Source of the DNA: Paraburkholderia sp. DHOC27
GTDB taxonomy: Bacteria > Pseudomonadota > Gammaproteobacteria > Burkholderiales > Burkholderiaceae
Length of the DNA stretch: 64,000 nucleotides
Assembly (NCBI RefSeq): GCF_003429005.1
Contig: NZ_QVQV01000001.1
Span: 1,357,864-1,421,863 of the forward strand
Reading direction: 5' to 3'
Positions 52,308-61,893 of this stretch are shown here, one piece after another. The translations under genes and the position numbers were made by a program. The notes under the pieces are model-generated. The model had not been told where the DNA came from. It was given only the letters and a program-made list of their open reading frames with translations, and searched no databases. Position 1 is the stretch's first letter; each line of letters starts with the position of its first letter.

Positions 52308-53096
52308 GTGCGTTATTCAAACGAAGCGCTCGACGCCTACGCGAGCCAGTTCGAACGTGATGGCATGGTGCTGCTGAAACAGCATTTCCGCAAAGACATA
52401 CTGGTGTTGTGGCGGCAGGCGTTCGACGCCATTCTCGCGCATCGGCTCGAGCACGCGACCACGGCGGTGCGCGGTGCCAACCGTCACTACATCACGCTGC
52501 CGTTTGCCGGTGTGTTCGCCGATGAGCAGATCTTCTGCGACCCGGATGTGCTCGCCATCGTCGAACGCGTGGCGGGTGAGGACCCGGTCATGTGTCAGCT
52601 CGCTTCGGATACGCCGCTGCGAGGCTCGACCTATCAGGACATCCATCGCGACACGCCCGCGCTGTTCGACGATCTGCCGGAGACGCCGTCGTTTCAGCTG
52701 GCCGTCAATTTTCCGCTGTGCGATGTCACGCCGGAGAACGGTCCGTTCGAAACCACGCTGGGTACGCACCGCATGAATGCGCAGGATGCCATGCAGGCGT
52801 ATGCGGCGGGCGAGTTGCCGTTGCATGCCATTCCCATGCAACTGGGCGACGTGATGATTCGCGATGTCAGGGCCCTGCATCGCGGCACGCCAAACAACAC
52901 GGATTCGCCGCGTCCGATGGTGGTGATCGGTTACAGCCGGAGCTGGTATTTCAGGCCCGAGGTGCACATCGACGTGCCACGTAATGTGTATCAGACGCTG
53001 AGCGCGCGCGGCAAACGCCTGCTGCGCTACATGCCGCAGGTGGATGGTGTCGATGTGCTGGAGGGTGGCGAGAGCTATCTGCGCTTCGCCTACTGA
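52308..53096 (+). CDS. phytanoyl-CoA dioxygenase (PhyH) family protein
   Basis: A 262-residue Fe(II)/2-oxoglutarate oxygenase. IHRDTPAL gives the His-x-Asp iron ligands, and ALHRGTPNN the distal His, with SPRPMVVIGYSRSWY supplying the Arg for 2-oxoglutarate. GTG at 52308 is used as the start: it has AGGGGGA 9 bases upstream, while the longer in-frame reading from 52224 would cross the terminator. Substrate unknown. It converges on the unknown gene at 53109. Confidence 0.82.
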   Translation: MRYSNEALDAYASQFERDGMVLLKQHFRKDILVLWRQAFDAILAHRLEHATTAVRGANRHYITLPFAGVFADEQIFCDPDVLAIVERVAGEDPVMCQLASDTPLRGSTYQDIHRDTPALFDDLPETPSFQLAVNFPLCDVTPENGPFETTLGTHRMNAQDAMQAYAAGELPLHAIPMQLGDVMIRDVRALHRGTPNNTDSPRPMVVIGYSRSWYFRPEVHIDVPRNVYQTLSARGKRLLRYMPQVDGVDVLEGGESYLRFAY

Positions 53097-53108
53097 ATGT
53101 GTCTGCGC

Positions 53109-53711
53109 TCAGACCTTCGATTCACTCCGCGCGAGAGCAGGCCGGTTCATGAGCTGGCTCGGTTCGCGCCAGTTCGGCTCGACGCCCATGAACTTGTCGA
53201 AGTAGGCGATGGCGAGACCCGGTTCCTCGACGATATTCTCGCGGAACGATTGCCACACCGTGGGTTGTGTCAGCGCGTCGGAGGTTTGCACCTCGACGCC
53301 ACATTCTTCGCGCACCGTCAGCTTCAACGTGCCAGCGCAAAAGTAGGTGAGCACGTAGCCGGCCGGCCACCAGTCCGCGATATTGCCGGGCGAGGGGCGC
53401 AACTGCGTGGAGGCATCGCCTTTCACACGCACCGCTTTTTCACGCAGCAGGTCGCGCAGCAGCACGCCAAACGCGAAGTGAAAATAGTCGAGCGGGTTCT
53501 GATGCCGATAGTCCGCATGATGCGTGACCACATCCAGCCACGCGAAAAACGCGGTGGTGAAGTTGCGGTCGTCGATCTCCATTTGCAGCGCGTGGCGCTC
53601 GCCGTACTCGTCGCAGCAGCGTTGCAGTAGCTGGCGGCACAAGGTCAGCTTTTGCACGCGCTTCCAGGTGGCGATTTCCTGCGCTCCAATGCTGCAGATC
53701 GGCTGACTCAT
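53109..53711 (-). CDS. unknown protein, second gene of a two-gene operon
   Basis: A 200-residue soluble protein that I do not recognise. It is rich in aromatic residues and Cys/His (LCRQLLQRCCDEYGERHALQ, VTHHADYRHQNPLDYFHFAFG, ADWWPAGYVLTYFCAG), and mostly helical by appearance. No signal peptide or membrane helix. GAGGAG precedes the ATG by 8 bases. It lies 34 bases after the upstream unknown gene and is co-transcribed with it. Confidence 0.7.
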   Translation of the reverse strand: MSQPICSIGAQEIATWKRVQKLTLCRQLLQRCCDEYGERHALQMEIDDRNFTTAFFAWLDVVTHHADYRHQNPLDYFHFAFGVLLRDLLREKAVRVKGDASTQLRPSPGNIADWWPAGYVLTYFCAGTLKLTVREECGVEVQTSDALTQPTVWQSFRENIVEEPGLAIAYFDKFMGVEPNWREPSQLMNRPALARSESKV

Positions 53712-53745
53712 TCACACGGCTCCTCGGCGCGGACAAGCGCCGGTT

Positions 53746-54627
53746 TCAGCAAAGATGCGTGATCACGTATTCGATTTCGCGGCTCAACGCTTGCAGCGGT
53801 TCGGGTCCTTTGAGGGCCTGTCTGAAGGCTGATTCGCGCGCGCCCACCACGTCGGAGAAAAAACGCACGGCCGCATCGGGTTCGCCTGGCACACCTGACG
53901 GGCAGGTATCTTTGGCAAGCGAGGTCAGCGCGAGCATCAGGAACACATATTCGTTCGGTTCGGTGACGAGCCACCACGGTGCATTTGCATCGGGCAGCGA
54001 ATCGAAACGCGTGCTGCGAATGGGCTGCATTTCGAGCAACGACAGCACGAGTTGCGCGCATGCGAGGCACAATGCGCTGCGCGAGGCAATCGCCGCAGTC
54101 AGCATCTTCTCCGCCGGCTTGCCGGTTTCCGTGGCGAGTTCAGGCCCGGTCAGCGCGACACTCATGCGTTCGAGCGTGGCACTGATGCGGTGTTCGAAGA
54201 TCAGCACATCCGTTGCGCCGCTTTGCATGATCATGCGTTTCGCGGCGGCGTAAAACGTCATCGAGAATTTGCGCTGTGCCTTCGCCGAACCCGTGGACAG
54301 TTCGAGGTACGTGGTGAGCGGTTCGAGCGGAACCGGCGACTTCCAGTGGTCCTGCAAGGTAGGGACCGCGTGACTCGCGAATGACTCAGCCGTCTCGATC
54401 AGATCGTCCGCCAGATGCGCGACCGATTCGAGCGACAAATAAGAAGGGGGTTTGAGAGGCGCTGCTGCGGATGAGGTTGCGCGCGTGGCAATGGGTCTGT
54501 CGTTTTTCACCGGCCCCGGCACGTTGCGCGCCGCGTAACGCAGTTGACGCGCACAGTCTCGCAGCGCCAGCCCGATTTGACTGATGTCGCGGCCCAGATG
54601 CTGCGGCAAAGGCGATTTTGACTCCAT
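53746..54627 (-). CDS. unknown protein divergent from the SorC regulator gene
   Basis: A 293-residue protein that I do not recognise. It seems mostly helical, with long Ala/Leu/Glu-rich stretches (SLESVAHLADDLIETAESFASHA; RKFSMTFYAAAKRMIMQSGATDVLIFEHRISATLERM). No signal peptide. The start at 54627 (MESKSPL) is chosen; upstream in-frame sequence covers the promoter and operator. Its promoter region overlaps the operator-like site at 54656-54676, so it probably belongs to the SorC regulon. Confidence 0.68.
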   Translation of the reverse strand: MESKSPLPQHLGRDISQIGLALRDCARQLRYAARNVPGPVKNDRPIATRATSSAAAPLKPPSYLSLESVAHLADDLIETAESFASHAVPTLQDHWKSPVPLEPLTTYLELSTGSAKAQRKFSMTFYAAAKRMIMQSGATDVLIFEHRISATLERMSVALTGPELATETGKPAEKMLTAAIASRSALCLACAQLVLSLLEMQPIRSTRFDSLPDANAPWWLVTEPNEYVFLMLALTSLAKDTCPSGVPGEPDAAVRFFSDVVGARESAFRQALKGPEPLQALSREIEYVITHLC

Positions 54628-54655
54628 GAGCGTCTCAATGTTGCAACATTTGAAG

Positions 54656-54676
54656 TTAAGATAGCACAAGTGTTCA
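54656..54676 (-). promoter_or_regulatory. operator-like site A of the polyol regulon
   Basis: On the minus strand TGAACACTTGTGCTATCTTAA. It shares TGAACA, (T)GTnnTAT and a trailing AA with the sites at 56101 and 61224. It lies between the divergent unknown gene and sorC-type regulator gene; TATCTT in it could be the -10 of the minus-strand promoter. SorC-family proteins bind such sites, but the assignment is inferred. Confidence 0.5.
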
Positions 54677-54714
54677 GCCGTTAGACTGACTTTTTTTCAT
54701 CATGGGAGCCGAGG

Positions 54715-55704
54715 TTGCAGAAAGCGAGCGTTGCCACGGAGGGCGTCGAAAACGACGAGCAAAACCCCGCGCGCCGGCTGCGTTTGCGCGCTGCGTGGAT
54801 GTATTTCGTCGAGGAAATGACCCAGAACGAAATCGCGCTGAAACTGGGCGTGGGGCGCGTGACGGTGGTGCGTCTGCTGGCTGCCGCACGCGAGCGCAAT
54901 GAGGTGAAGATCACCATTGGCGATCGCCTGGCGGACTGCGTCGAGGCCGAGCGACTGCTCGAAAGCCGCTTCGGTATCGACGAGGCCATCGTCGTGCCGC
55001 TGTCGGCGCGCGGCGCGGATGCCACTGGACCGGTGGCGGCTGCTACCGGCGCTTATGTTTCGTCGCTGGTGCGCGCCAACATGCGCATCGGCGTGGGCTG
55101 GGGTCGTACGCTCGTGAATTCGCTCGCGTTCATGAACGAGCGCACCGTGGAGAACGTGTCGGTGGTGTCGCTGCTCGGCGGCATCATGAAGGCGCGCAAG
55201 TTCAATCCGGCCGAGTTCGCGTGGCGCTTCGCCTCGCTCTATCAGGCCGACTGCTATCTGATGACCGCGCCGCTGGTGGTAGATAGCGCGGCCACCCGTC
55301 AGACGCTGATCGAGCACTGTGGACTCGGCGATATTTTCGAACTCGCGAAGTCGCTCGATGCGGTCGTGTTCAGCGCCGCCGGCACGGGGCCGGATGCTAC
55401 CTCGCATGTGTCGAAGTTCATTTCGAATGCCGACCGCGCCTCGGTCATCAAGGCGGGCGCGGTGGGTGACGTGCTGTTCAACTTCTTCGACGCCGACGGC
55501 AAGCTGGTCGATCATCCGATCAATGAGCGCGTGATGTCGGTGCCGCTCGACATCATCGCGAAGGTGCCCGTGCGCGTGCTGGCAGCCGGTGGCGCGAGCA
55601 AGGTGCAGGCGATTGCCGGTGCCTTGAAGATCGTCAGGCCCACGGTGTTCATCACCGATGAGTACACCGCGAAAGACGTGCTGAAACTGGCAGGGCCGGG
55701 TTGA
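54715..55704 (+). CDS. SorC/DeoR-family sugar-binding transcriptional regulator
   Basis: A 329-residue SorC-type regulator. The N-terminal HTH is AAWMYFVEEMTQNEIALKLGVGRVTVVRLLAAARE (about residues 27-61). The large effector domain (RFGIDEAIVVPL, GVGWGRTLVNSLAFM, VSVVSLLGGIM, APLVVDSAATRQTLIEH, VGDVLFNFFDADGKLVDHPIN) binds phosphorylated sugars. The start is probably TTG at 54715, with GGGAGCCGAGG just upstream; no earlier ATG fits. It presumably controls the PTS and oxidation genes to its right through the three operator-like sites. Confidence 0.88.
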   Translation: MQKASVATEGVENDEQNPARRLRLRAAWMYFVEEMTQNEIALKLGVGRVTVVRLLAAARERNEVKITIGDRLADCVEAERLLESRFGIDEAIVVPLSARGADATGPVAAATGAYVSSLVRANMRIGVGWGRTLVNSLAFMNERTVENVSVVSLLGGIMKARKFNPAEFAWRFASLYQADCYLMTAPLVVDSAATRQTLIEHCGLGDIFELAKSLDAVVFSAAGTGPDATSHVSKFISNADRASVIKAGAVGDVLFNFFDADGKLVDHPINERVMSVPLDIIAKVPVRVLAAGGASKVQAIAGALKIVRPTVFITDEYTAKDVLKLAGPG

Positions 55705-56211
55705 GTGCGTGCGATGCGCTGACCGGCTTGTTAGCTGGTTAAAGCAACGTCGTAGAGCAGCATCCTTCAATACTGCATGCCTCCGTGACTGTCACTGACT
55801 GACGCCAGTGCTCAGCGGCTATTACCTTGCTATCACCGCGCGATCAACGTGCGCATCTGGCACACGCCTCGGCTTTTCCTCGAACGTATCCCCCAATCCT
55901 GACGGATCAAGGCGTCGCGCCTTGCCTCCGCCGCCTTCTCGCGCGTGTTCGACCCACGCGAAGCGCACCGCGCAGAAAATCCGGCCCATCCCCGCAAGTC
56001 CCCACCACCTCGACCAAAGCGCGAATTCGCGCCACTCGCCTACGGGTTAATCCCGAGCCCAAAACACCCTTTTCAGCGCAACACGTCCTTGTCCCTGGTG
56101 TGAACAAAGTGCTATTGTGAAATACATAAGTTCTGCATCAGGTCGAGACCGGTTCACTGTCTATCCGCACTTCGTCGGGCGCTCATGCGCCGCAATTCAG
56201 GAGCTATGCCC
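55705..56211. other. promoter region of the SAF-oxidoreductase operon
   Basis: A 507-base non-coding region. Most of it shows no feature that I can name. Its right part contains operator-like site B (56101-56122). TTGTCC-N18-TATTGT (about 56089-56118) is a possible promoter there. The ribosome site AGGAG at 56199 serves the gene at 56212. Confidence 0.5.
56101..56122 (+). promoter_or_regulatory. operator-like site B of the polyol regulon
   Basis: TGAACAAAGTGCTATTGTGAAA matches site A (54656) and site C (61224) if one base is deleted after TGAACA. It includes TATTGT, a possible -10. About 90 bases upstream of the SAF-oxidoreductase gene. Confidence 0.45.
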
Positions 56212-57543
56212 ATGCATAACATCACCCCCAGCGGCCTCGCGGCCGACCTCGAAAAGCGCGCCGCCTCTGGTCGCCCGATCCGCATTGGTCTGATTGGCAG
56301 CGGCGAAATGGGCACGGATATCGTGACCCAGGTGCGGCAGATGCACGGCCTTCAGATCGGCGCGATTGCCGATCTGCGTCCCGAAGCGGCCCGCGCGGCG
56401 GTGCGCGTCGCGAATGGTTCGGACACCGGCTACCGGATGGTCGATACGCGCGCCGGCGTCGAGCAGGCCATCGAAGCGGGCGAGATCGCGATTACGCAGG
56501 ACGTGGACGCGGTGTGCACGAGCGGCCTGATCGACGTGGTGATCGACGCTACCGGCAAGCCGGCGGTCGGTGCGCAGATCGGCCTCGTCGCGATGGAGCA
56601 CGGCAAGCACCTCGTGATGATGAACGTGGAAGCGGACGTGACCATCGGCGCGTATCTGCGGCGCGAAGCGGAGCGTCTGGGCGTGGTGTATTCGCTCGGC
56701 GCGGGGGACGAACCGAGTTCCACCATCGAGCTGATCCAGTTCGTCAGCGCGCTGGGTTATCCGATCGTCGCCGCGGGCAAGGGCAAGAACAACCCGCTCA
56801 ATATCGACGCGACGCCGGACCTCTATATGGACGAAGCGAAGCGTCGCAACATGAACCCTCGCATGCTGGTGGAGTTCGTCGACGGTTCGAAAACGGCGGT
56901 GGAAATGGCGGCCATTGGTAACGCCACGGGTCTTACGCCTGACGTGCCCGGCATGCACGGGCCGTCGGCGACGCTCGACGAACTGCACAAGGTGCTGTGT
57001 CCGGAGGCCGACGGCGGCATCCTGTCGCGCAAGGGCGTGGTGGATTACACGATCGGCAAGGGCGTGGCGCCCGGCGTGTTCGTGGTCGCGGAGCTGGCGC
57101 ATCCGCGTCTGCGCGAACGCATGGAAGACCTGAAGCTTGGCGAGGGACCGTACTACACGTTCTACCGTCCGTATCACCTGACCAGTCTCGAAGTGCCGCT
57201 CACCTGCGCCCGTTCGGTGCTGTATCGCCGCGCCGACATGGAGCCGCTGCCGGTGCCGGTGGTCGAGGTGTGCGCGGTGGCGAAGAAGGATCTGCAGCCG
57301 GGCGAGCGGCTCGACGCGATCGGCGAATACACCTATCGCGCGTGGGCCATGACCGTGGGCGATGCACGCACGCAGCATGCGGTGCCGTGTGGGCTGATCG
57401 AAAATGGCCGTGTTATGCAGCCGATCCGTCGCGGCGAACTGCTGACCTATCGGAACTGCGCGGTGGATACCAGCTCGCCCATCGTGGCCTTGCGCCGCCT
57501 GCAGGACGAAATGGTGTACGGCAAACCGCTCGCCGTCGCCTGA
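56212..57543 (+). CDS. SAF-domain NAD(P)-dependent oxidoreductase, homoserine-dehydrogenase/DRL-like
   Basis: A 443-residue enzyme. Residues 20-150 form an NAD(P) domain (IRIGLIGSGEMGTDIVTQVRQM; DVVIDATGKPAVGAQIG); the middle follows homoserine-dehydrogenase-like catalytic folds (NVEADVTIGAYL, SLGAGDEPSSTIELIQF, GKGKNNPLN); the C-terminus from ~345 is an SAF domain (AVAKKDLQPGERLDAIGEYTYR). The same architecture occurs in DXR-like (DRL) proteins that act on deoxyxylulose phosphate. The start at 56212 has AGGAG 8 bases upstream. First gene of the operon with the E1/E2 set; acts on a phosphorylated polyol-derived substrate by inference. Confidence 0.85.
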   Translation: MHNITPSGLAADLEKRAASGRPIRIGLIGSGEMGTDIVTQVRQMHGLQIGAIADLRPEAARAAVRVANGSDTGYRMVDTRAGVEQAIEAGEIAITQDVDAVCTSGLIDVVIDATGKPAVGAQIGLVAMEHGKHLVMMNVEADVTIGAYLRREAERLGVVYSLGAGDEPSSTIELIQFVSALGYPIVAAGKGKNNPLNIDATPDLYMDEAKRRNMNPRMLVEFVDGSKTAVEMAAIGNATGLTPDVPGMHGPSATLDELHKVLCPEADGGILSRKGVVDYTIGKGVAPGVFVVAELAHPRLRERMEDLKLGEGPYYTFYRPYHLTSLEVPLTCARSVLYRRADMEPLPVPVVEVCAVAKKDLQPGERLDAIGEYTYRAWAMTVGDARTQHAVPCGLIENGRVMQPIRRGELLTYRNCAVDTSSPIVALRRLQDEMVYGKPLAVA

Positions 57544-57572
57544 GCCGCACAACCGAGTTTGGGAGGATGGAC

Positions 57573-58613
57573 ATGCAGCAAACCCTGGAAGCGATGCCGG
57601 CCATGACGGCCACGCCGTTGCCGCCGGTGCTTCGCCGTCACGATCCGGCAACGTTGCGCGAAGCGCTGCGCAAGATGTACCTCGTGCGGCGGTTCGAGGA
57701 AAGCGCCGAGCAGGCCTATATGCGCGGGCTGATCCACGGCACCATGCATCTGTCCATCGGTCAGGAAGCGAGCGCGATTGGCGCGACGCTGCCGCTAACC
57801 GATCAGGACTACATCACATCGACGCATCGCGGCCACGGACACTGCATCGGCAAGGGCGCGGACCCGAAGCGGATGTTCGCGGAGTTTTTCGGCAAGGAGA
57901 CCGGCTATTGCCGCGGCCGCGGCGGCTCGATGCACATCGCCGACGTGAGCCGTGGCAACCTCGGCGCGAACGGCATCGTAGGCGGCGGCATGCCGATCGC
58001 GGTAGGCGCGGCGCTGTCCGTGAAAAAACAGCGCAGGAACAACGTGGTGATGTGTTTCTTCGGCGACGGGGCCAACAACGAAGGCGCGTTCCACGAGTCG
58101 CTCAACTTCGCTTCCATCTGGAAGCTGCCCGTCATCTTCGTGTGCGAGAACAACCGCTACGGGATGTCGATGTCGGTGGAGCGTTCCACGGCGGTGGCGC
58201 ATATCGCGCAGCGCGCGCTGGCCTACGACATCCCCGGCGTGACGGTGGATGGCAACAGCTTCGCGGACGTGCTCGATGCCAGCGAGCAGGCCGTTGCCCG
58301 CGCCCGCAAGGGAGAAGGGCCGACGCTGCTGGAATGCGAGACCTACCGGCTGCGCGGGCACTCAAAGAGCGATCGCAACCGCTATCGCACGCGTGAGGAA
58401 ATCGACGCATGGAGCGCGCGCGATCCGATCGTGCGCTTCGAAAGCGAATTGGTGCAGTGCGGTGTGCTCGACGCCGCGAGCGTCGCCACGCTACGCGAAG
58501 AAGTCGAGGCGCAGATCGAAGCCGGCCTCGAATTCGCGCAGAACAGCCCGGCGCCGACCCGCGCCGACCTGACCCGTTATGTGTATGCAACCAGCGGCGG
58601 GAGCGAGCAATGA
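57573..58613 (+). CDS. TPP-dependent dehydrogenase E1 alpha subunit, acetoin-dehydrogenase-like
   Basis: A 346-residue E1 alpha protein. [33 protein letters not shown] and [13 protein letters not shown] are family signatures. [31 protein letters not shown] (from about residue 165) is the thiamine-diphosphate site. Length and sequence fit acetoin dehydrogenase-type E1 alpha. ATG 57573 has GGGAGG at 6 bases; ATG 57567 is too close to it. It overlaps the beta-subunit gene by ATGA. Confidence 0.9.
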   Translation: MQQTLEAMPAMTATPLPPVLRRHDPATLREALRKMYLVRRFEESAEQAYMRGLIHGTMHLSIGQEASAIGATLPLTDQDYITSTHRGHGHCIGKGADPKRMFAEFFGKETGYCRGRGGSMHIADVSRGNLGANGIVGGGMPIAVGAALSVKKQRRNNVVMCFFGDGANNEGAFHESLNFASIWKLPVIFVCENNRYGMSMSVERSTAVAHIAQRALAYDIPGVTVDGNSFADVLDASEQAVARARKGEGPTLLECETYRLRGHSKSDRNRYRTREEIDAWSARDPIVRFESELVQCGVLDAASVATLREEVEAQIEAGLEFAQNSPAPTRADLTRYVYATSGGSEQ

Positions 58614-59656
58614 CCACGGACGTGCTGGAGCAAGTACAGGCGGCGGAACAAAGCGGGTCGCAGGATGCGGTGCGCGAGCTGACCTACGCGCAGGCCATTC
58701 AGGAAGCGATGGCCATCGCCATGGAGCGCGACGAGCGCGTGTTTCTGATGGGCGAGGATATCGGCGTCTACGGCGGCGCATTTCAGGTCACGGGCGATCT
58801 CTATCAGCGCTTTGGCGCCGAACGCGTGATGGATACGCCGATCTCCGAACTGGGTGGCGCGGGCGTGGCAGTGGGCGCGGCGATGACCGGCTCGCGGCCC
58901 ATCTACGAATTCCAGTTCTCCGACTTCGCGACGCTGGCGATGGAGCAGATCGTCAATCAGGCGGCCAAGATGCGCTTCATGCTGGGCGGTGAAGCATCGG
59001 TGCCCGTGGTGATGCGCTTCCCCGCCGGCTCGGGAACCGGCGCGGCGGCCCAGCATAGCCAGAGTCTCGAAGCGTGGTTCGCCCACGTCCCGGGTCTGAA
59101 GGTGGTGCAGCCGAGCACCCCGCATGATGCGAAGGGCCTGCTGCTCGCCGCGCTCGAGGACCCCGATCCGGTGCTGATCTTCGAGCACAAGCTGCTCTAC
59201 AAAAGCAAAGGGCCGGTGCCGGAGGGCTACTACACGGTGCCGATCGGCAAGGCGGCAGTGCGCCGCGCGGGCCGGGACGTGACGATCGTGGCGACCTCGA
59301 TGATGGCGGTCCGTTCGCTGGAAGCGGCGGGCGTGCTGGAGCAGGAAGGCATCGACGCCGAAGTGATCGACCTGCGCAGCATCCGGCCCATCGACCGCGA
59401 GGCGATTATCGCGAGCATCCGCAAGACCTCGCGTCTCATCTGCGTCTACGAGGGCGTGCAGCAACTCGGCGTGGGCGCGGAGATCGCCGCGATTGCCTGC
59501 GAAAGCGAAGCCTTCGATTATCTCGATGCGCCGGTGATCCGGCTGGGCGGCGCCGACTGTCCGCTGCCATATAACCCGGAGCTGGAAAAGGCGGCGGTCC
59601 CGCAGATCGACGACATCGTCGCGGCGGCACGGCGCATCGTCGGCGGGAGGGGCTGA
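58610..59656 (+). CDS. TPP-dependent dehydrogenase E1 beta subunit, acetoin-dehydrogenase-like
   Basis: A 348-residue E1 beta protein. [53 protein letters not shown], and [30 protein letters not shown] are typical of pyruvate/acetoin dehydrogenase beta subunits. It pairs with the alpha subunit to decarboxylate or cleave a 2-oxo or acyloin substrate and pass an acyl group to lipoate. The start at 58610 overlaps the alpha stop; one base separates it from the E2 gene. Confidence 0.91.
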   Translation: MTTDVLEQVQAAEQSGSQDAVRELTYAQAIQEAMAIAMERDERVFLMGEDIGVYGGAFQVTGDLYQRFGAERVMDTPISELGGAGVAVGAAMTGSRPIYEFQFSDFATLAMEQIVNQAAKMRFMLGGEASVPVVMRFPAGSGTGAAAQHSQSLEAWFAHVPGLKVVQPSTPHDAKGLLLAALEDPDPVLIFEHKLLYKSKGPVPEGYYTVPIGKAAVRRAGRDVTIVATSMMAVRSLEAAGVLEQEGIDAEVIDLRSIRPIDREAIIASIRKTSRLICVYEGVQQLGVGAEIAAIACESEAFDYLDAPVIRLGGADCPLPYNPELEKAAVPQIDDIVAAARRIVGGRG

Positions 59657-59657
59657 G

Positions 59658-61097
59658 ATGCCGACCGAAGTCATTCTGCCGCGCGTCGACATGGACATGA
59701 CCGAGGGCATGATTGCCGCGTGGCATGTCAGCGAAGGCGACGAGGTGCGCGAAGGCACACTCATCTTCGAGATCGAGACCAGCAAGGCGACGATGGAAAT
59801 CGACGCGCCGGCGAGCGGCATCATCCGGCAGATCAACGCGCCGGTCGGCAAGACCGTGCCGGTGGGCACGGCGGTCGCGTGGATTTATGCGGCGGGTGAG
59901 GCGCTGGTAGAACGAGATGGAGCAGGAGACCAGGAGCGGGAGAGTGGGGCGGATGACGCTGCCGTGGCAGCGTCACAAGGTGAAGCTGAGCAGGTAGAGA
60001 CGACGCAAGCGGAAGGCACTTCGGATGCAGTGGAAGCCCTCGCACCCAACGCGCCGCAACCCCTGCGTGCGACGCCGGCGGCCCGACGGCTGGCCCGCGA
60101 GCATGGGCTCTGGCTGGTCGACATAAGCGGCTCGGGACCGCACGGACGCGTGGCCGCGCAAGACGTCCTGCGCAAGGCCGCGCTGACTGGCGAGTCTGCA
60201 AGCGGTGGCACACTTAGCGGCACACGCGGTGGCACACCCAGCGGCACACGACACGCGCCGCTGCACAGCATCACCCTACGCAAGGGCAGTGGCGACCCGC
60301 TGGTTCTGCTGCATGGCTTCGCGGCCGAGTCCAATAGCTGGCGGCCGTTCTCGCAGGCCGTCGCGCGCATCGCCGCGCCCACCCAGGGCATGCTGGCCAT
60401 CGACTTGCCCGCGCACGGCAAATCCAGTGCGGACGCAGCCGGCTCGCTCGAAGAAATGGTCGGCGCGCTCGCGCAAACCCTGCTTGACGCGGGCATCACG
60501 CGTTGTCACCTTGTAGGGCATTCGTTTGGCGGTGCGCTGGCGTTGGCACTGGCGTCGAATACGTTGGAGAACAACGCCATCGGGAATGCAAAACGGCCGC
60601 ACCTGGAAATCGCTTCGCTGACGCTGCTCGCACCGGCGGGTCTCGGACCGGAGAGCAACGGGGCGTTCATTCGCGGCGTCACGCAGGCCACGCAGCGTGC
60701 GAGTCTGGCCGCCTGGCTCAAGCAGTTGTTCGCGAACCCGGCCCGCATGGACGAAGGTTTTCTCGCGACGGCGGTGCAGCAACTGGAGCCTGCCGAGGTG
60801 CGCGAGCGTCTCGCGGCGGTGGCCGGGCGCTTCTTCCCGGACGGCACGCAGGCGCTCGACCTCAGGCATCTGTTGCATGATCTGACCATGCCGGTGCGGG
60901 TGGTGTGGGGACAGCAGGACCGGATACTGCCGGTGCGTCATACCGAGGGTCTGCCGGGGCATGTGGCGGTACACCGTTTCGATGGCGTGGGTCACTTGCC
61001 GTATCTGGAAGCCCAGGCCGAGGTGGCGCGCGTGGTCGTGCAGAACATCGCGGCGGCATCGACGGTGAATGCGCTGGCGTGTGCCGCACGTGGATGA
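59658..61097 (+). CDS. AcoC-like E2: lipoyl domain, subunit-binding domain and alpha/beta hydrolase
   Basis: A 479-residue protein. The lipoyl domain is residues 1-80 with Lys43 in EIETSKATMEI. A Ser/Glu-rich linker leads to the E1/E3-binding domain (RATPAARRLAREHGLWLVDISGSGPHGRVAAQDV, about 135-172). After a short Gly/Thr repeat linker an alpha/beta hydrolase follows (VLLHGFAAESNSW, LVGHSFGGALALALA with the nucleophile Ser), in place of the usual E2 catalytic domain. This is the layout of AcoC of acetoin dehydrogenases. It would release or transfer the acyl group. No E3 gene is in the window. Confidence 0.9.
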   Translation: MPTEVILPRVDMDMTEGMIAAWHVSEGDEVREGTLIFEIETSKATMEIDAPASGIIRQINAPVGKTVPVGTAVAWIYAAGEALVERDGAGDQERESGADDAAVAASQGEAEQVETTQAEGTSDAVEALAPNAPQPLRATPAARRLAREHGLWLVDISGSGPHGRVAAQDVLRKAALTGESASGGTLSGTRGGTPSGTRHAPLHSITLRKGSGDPLVLLHGFAAESNSWRPFSQAVARIAAPTQGMLAIDLPAHGKSSADAAGSLEEMVGALAQTLLDAGITRCHLVGHSFGGALALALASNTLENNAIGNAKRPHLEIASLTLLAPAGLGPESNGAFIRGVTQATQRASLAAWLKQLFANPARMDEGFLATAVQQLEPAEVRERLAAVAGRFFPDGTQALDLRHLLHDLTMPVRVVWGQQDRILPVRHTEGLPGHVAVHRFDGVGHLPYLEAQAEVARVVVQNIAAASTVNALACAARG

Positions 61098-61169
61098 CGT
61101 AGCGTACGGAGTCCTATAGGCTAGCGAACTACGGCAGCAGGCATCGCGGCAACAGGTGCATGGATGGCA

Positions 61170-61195
61170 GGGGAATGGGGGAATGGGGGGAATGG
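61170..61195 (+). repeat. G-rich tandem repeat
   Basis: Runs of 4, 5 and 6 G are separated by AAT, followed by AATGG. Three long G-runs plus a GG could form a G-quadruplex on the plus strand. It lies 29 bases before operator-like site C. Confidence 0.5.
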
Positions 61196-61223
61196 CTGGC
61201 GTTTTCCCCAATGATAAACAACA

Positions 61224-61258
61224 TGAACAATTGTATTATTCAAAGTACAAGATGTTCA
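61224..61258. promoter_or_regulatory. operator-like site C of the polyol regulon, inverted repeat
   Basis: Left arm TGAACAATTGTA and right arm TACAAGATGTTCA are inverted copies (one base longer on the right) around a 10-base centre. The left part continues TTATTCAAAG, matching the pattern of sites A and B; TATTAT at 61234 is a possible -10. It is upstream of gutM, srlA and srlE, so SorC-type control of the PTS genes is likely. Confidence 0.55.
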
Positions 61259-61497
61259 GTTCGTCATCGGAGCGGGTTCAGTACGCGACGGATTCTGGCA
61301 GCGATATACAGTTGAACGAGTAGAGCCCAGAGAGCTCACCAAACGGTGCGTTGCCTTGCCAGGGCAGCGAAAAACTCCGGCAAACAACAGAGACGGTGGC
61401 ACAGGAGCAAGCGTCGAAACGCCCACTCAGGTCCACTGCGAAGCATGGGACAGGACAGGCGCCGAACCGCTGACTCCCGTCCACACAGGAGACGACG

Positions 61498-61893
61498 ATG
61501 GACTTCGTGCGCGGTGCGTTACTCGCCCTGGCAGTGTTCTGGGCGTTGCAACTGGTCGGTTCGTGGTTTCAGATGCGCCGCTATACCGACGCGGTGCGCG
61601 GCGCGGCAAGCCGCTGGAACAGCGGCTTTCTCGGCGTCGGCTCCTGCAAGGTCAAACTGGGACGCGGCGCGGTGGCGATCGTCGTGTTGTCTGCCGATCT
61701 GCGCGTCTGCCAGTTCCTGAGCATGTCCGGTCTGACCGTCTTCACGCGCTTTCGTCCGCACGACGGCTTCACGGGTCTGACGACGGGCGAGTTCGTCGCC
61801 AGCTTGAAGGCCTCGAAGCTGCGACGCAGCATCACGCAGGCCGCCTCCGATGCGCTCGAGCGTGCCCAGCGCGCCGCCGAAGCGCCCACCTGA
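61498..61893 (+). CDS. gutM: GutM-like glucitol operon activator family protein
   Basis: A 131-residue protein of the GutM family. It has an N-terminal membrane helix (GALLALAVFWALQLVGSWF), then FLGVGSCKVKLGRGAVAIVVLSADLRVCQFLSMSGLTVFTRF, typical of GutM. In enterobacteria GutM is an activator of the glucitol operon, although its mode of action is unclear for a membrane protein. CAGGAG ribosome site. It lies directly before the PTS genes as in other glucitol-type operons. Confidence 0.85.
   Translation: MDFVRGALLALAVFWALQLVGSWFQMRRYTDAVRGAASRWNSGFLGVGSCKVKLGRGAVAIVVLSADLRVCQFLSMSGLTVFTRFRPHDGFTGLTTGEFVASLKASKLRRSITQAASDALERAQRAAEAPT

Larger units (their letters stand above)
61098..61497. other. 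promoter region of the gutM-srl operon
   Basis: A 400-base non-coding region. It contains a G-rich tandem (61170-61195), operator-like site C with a long inverted repeat (61224-61258), and otherwise no recognisable feature until the CAGGAG ribosome site of gutM. A separate transcript for the PTS genes is therefore likely. Confidence 0.55.
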
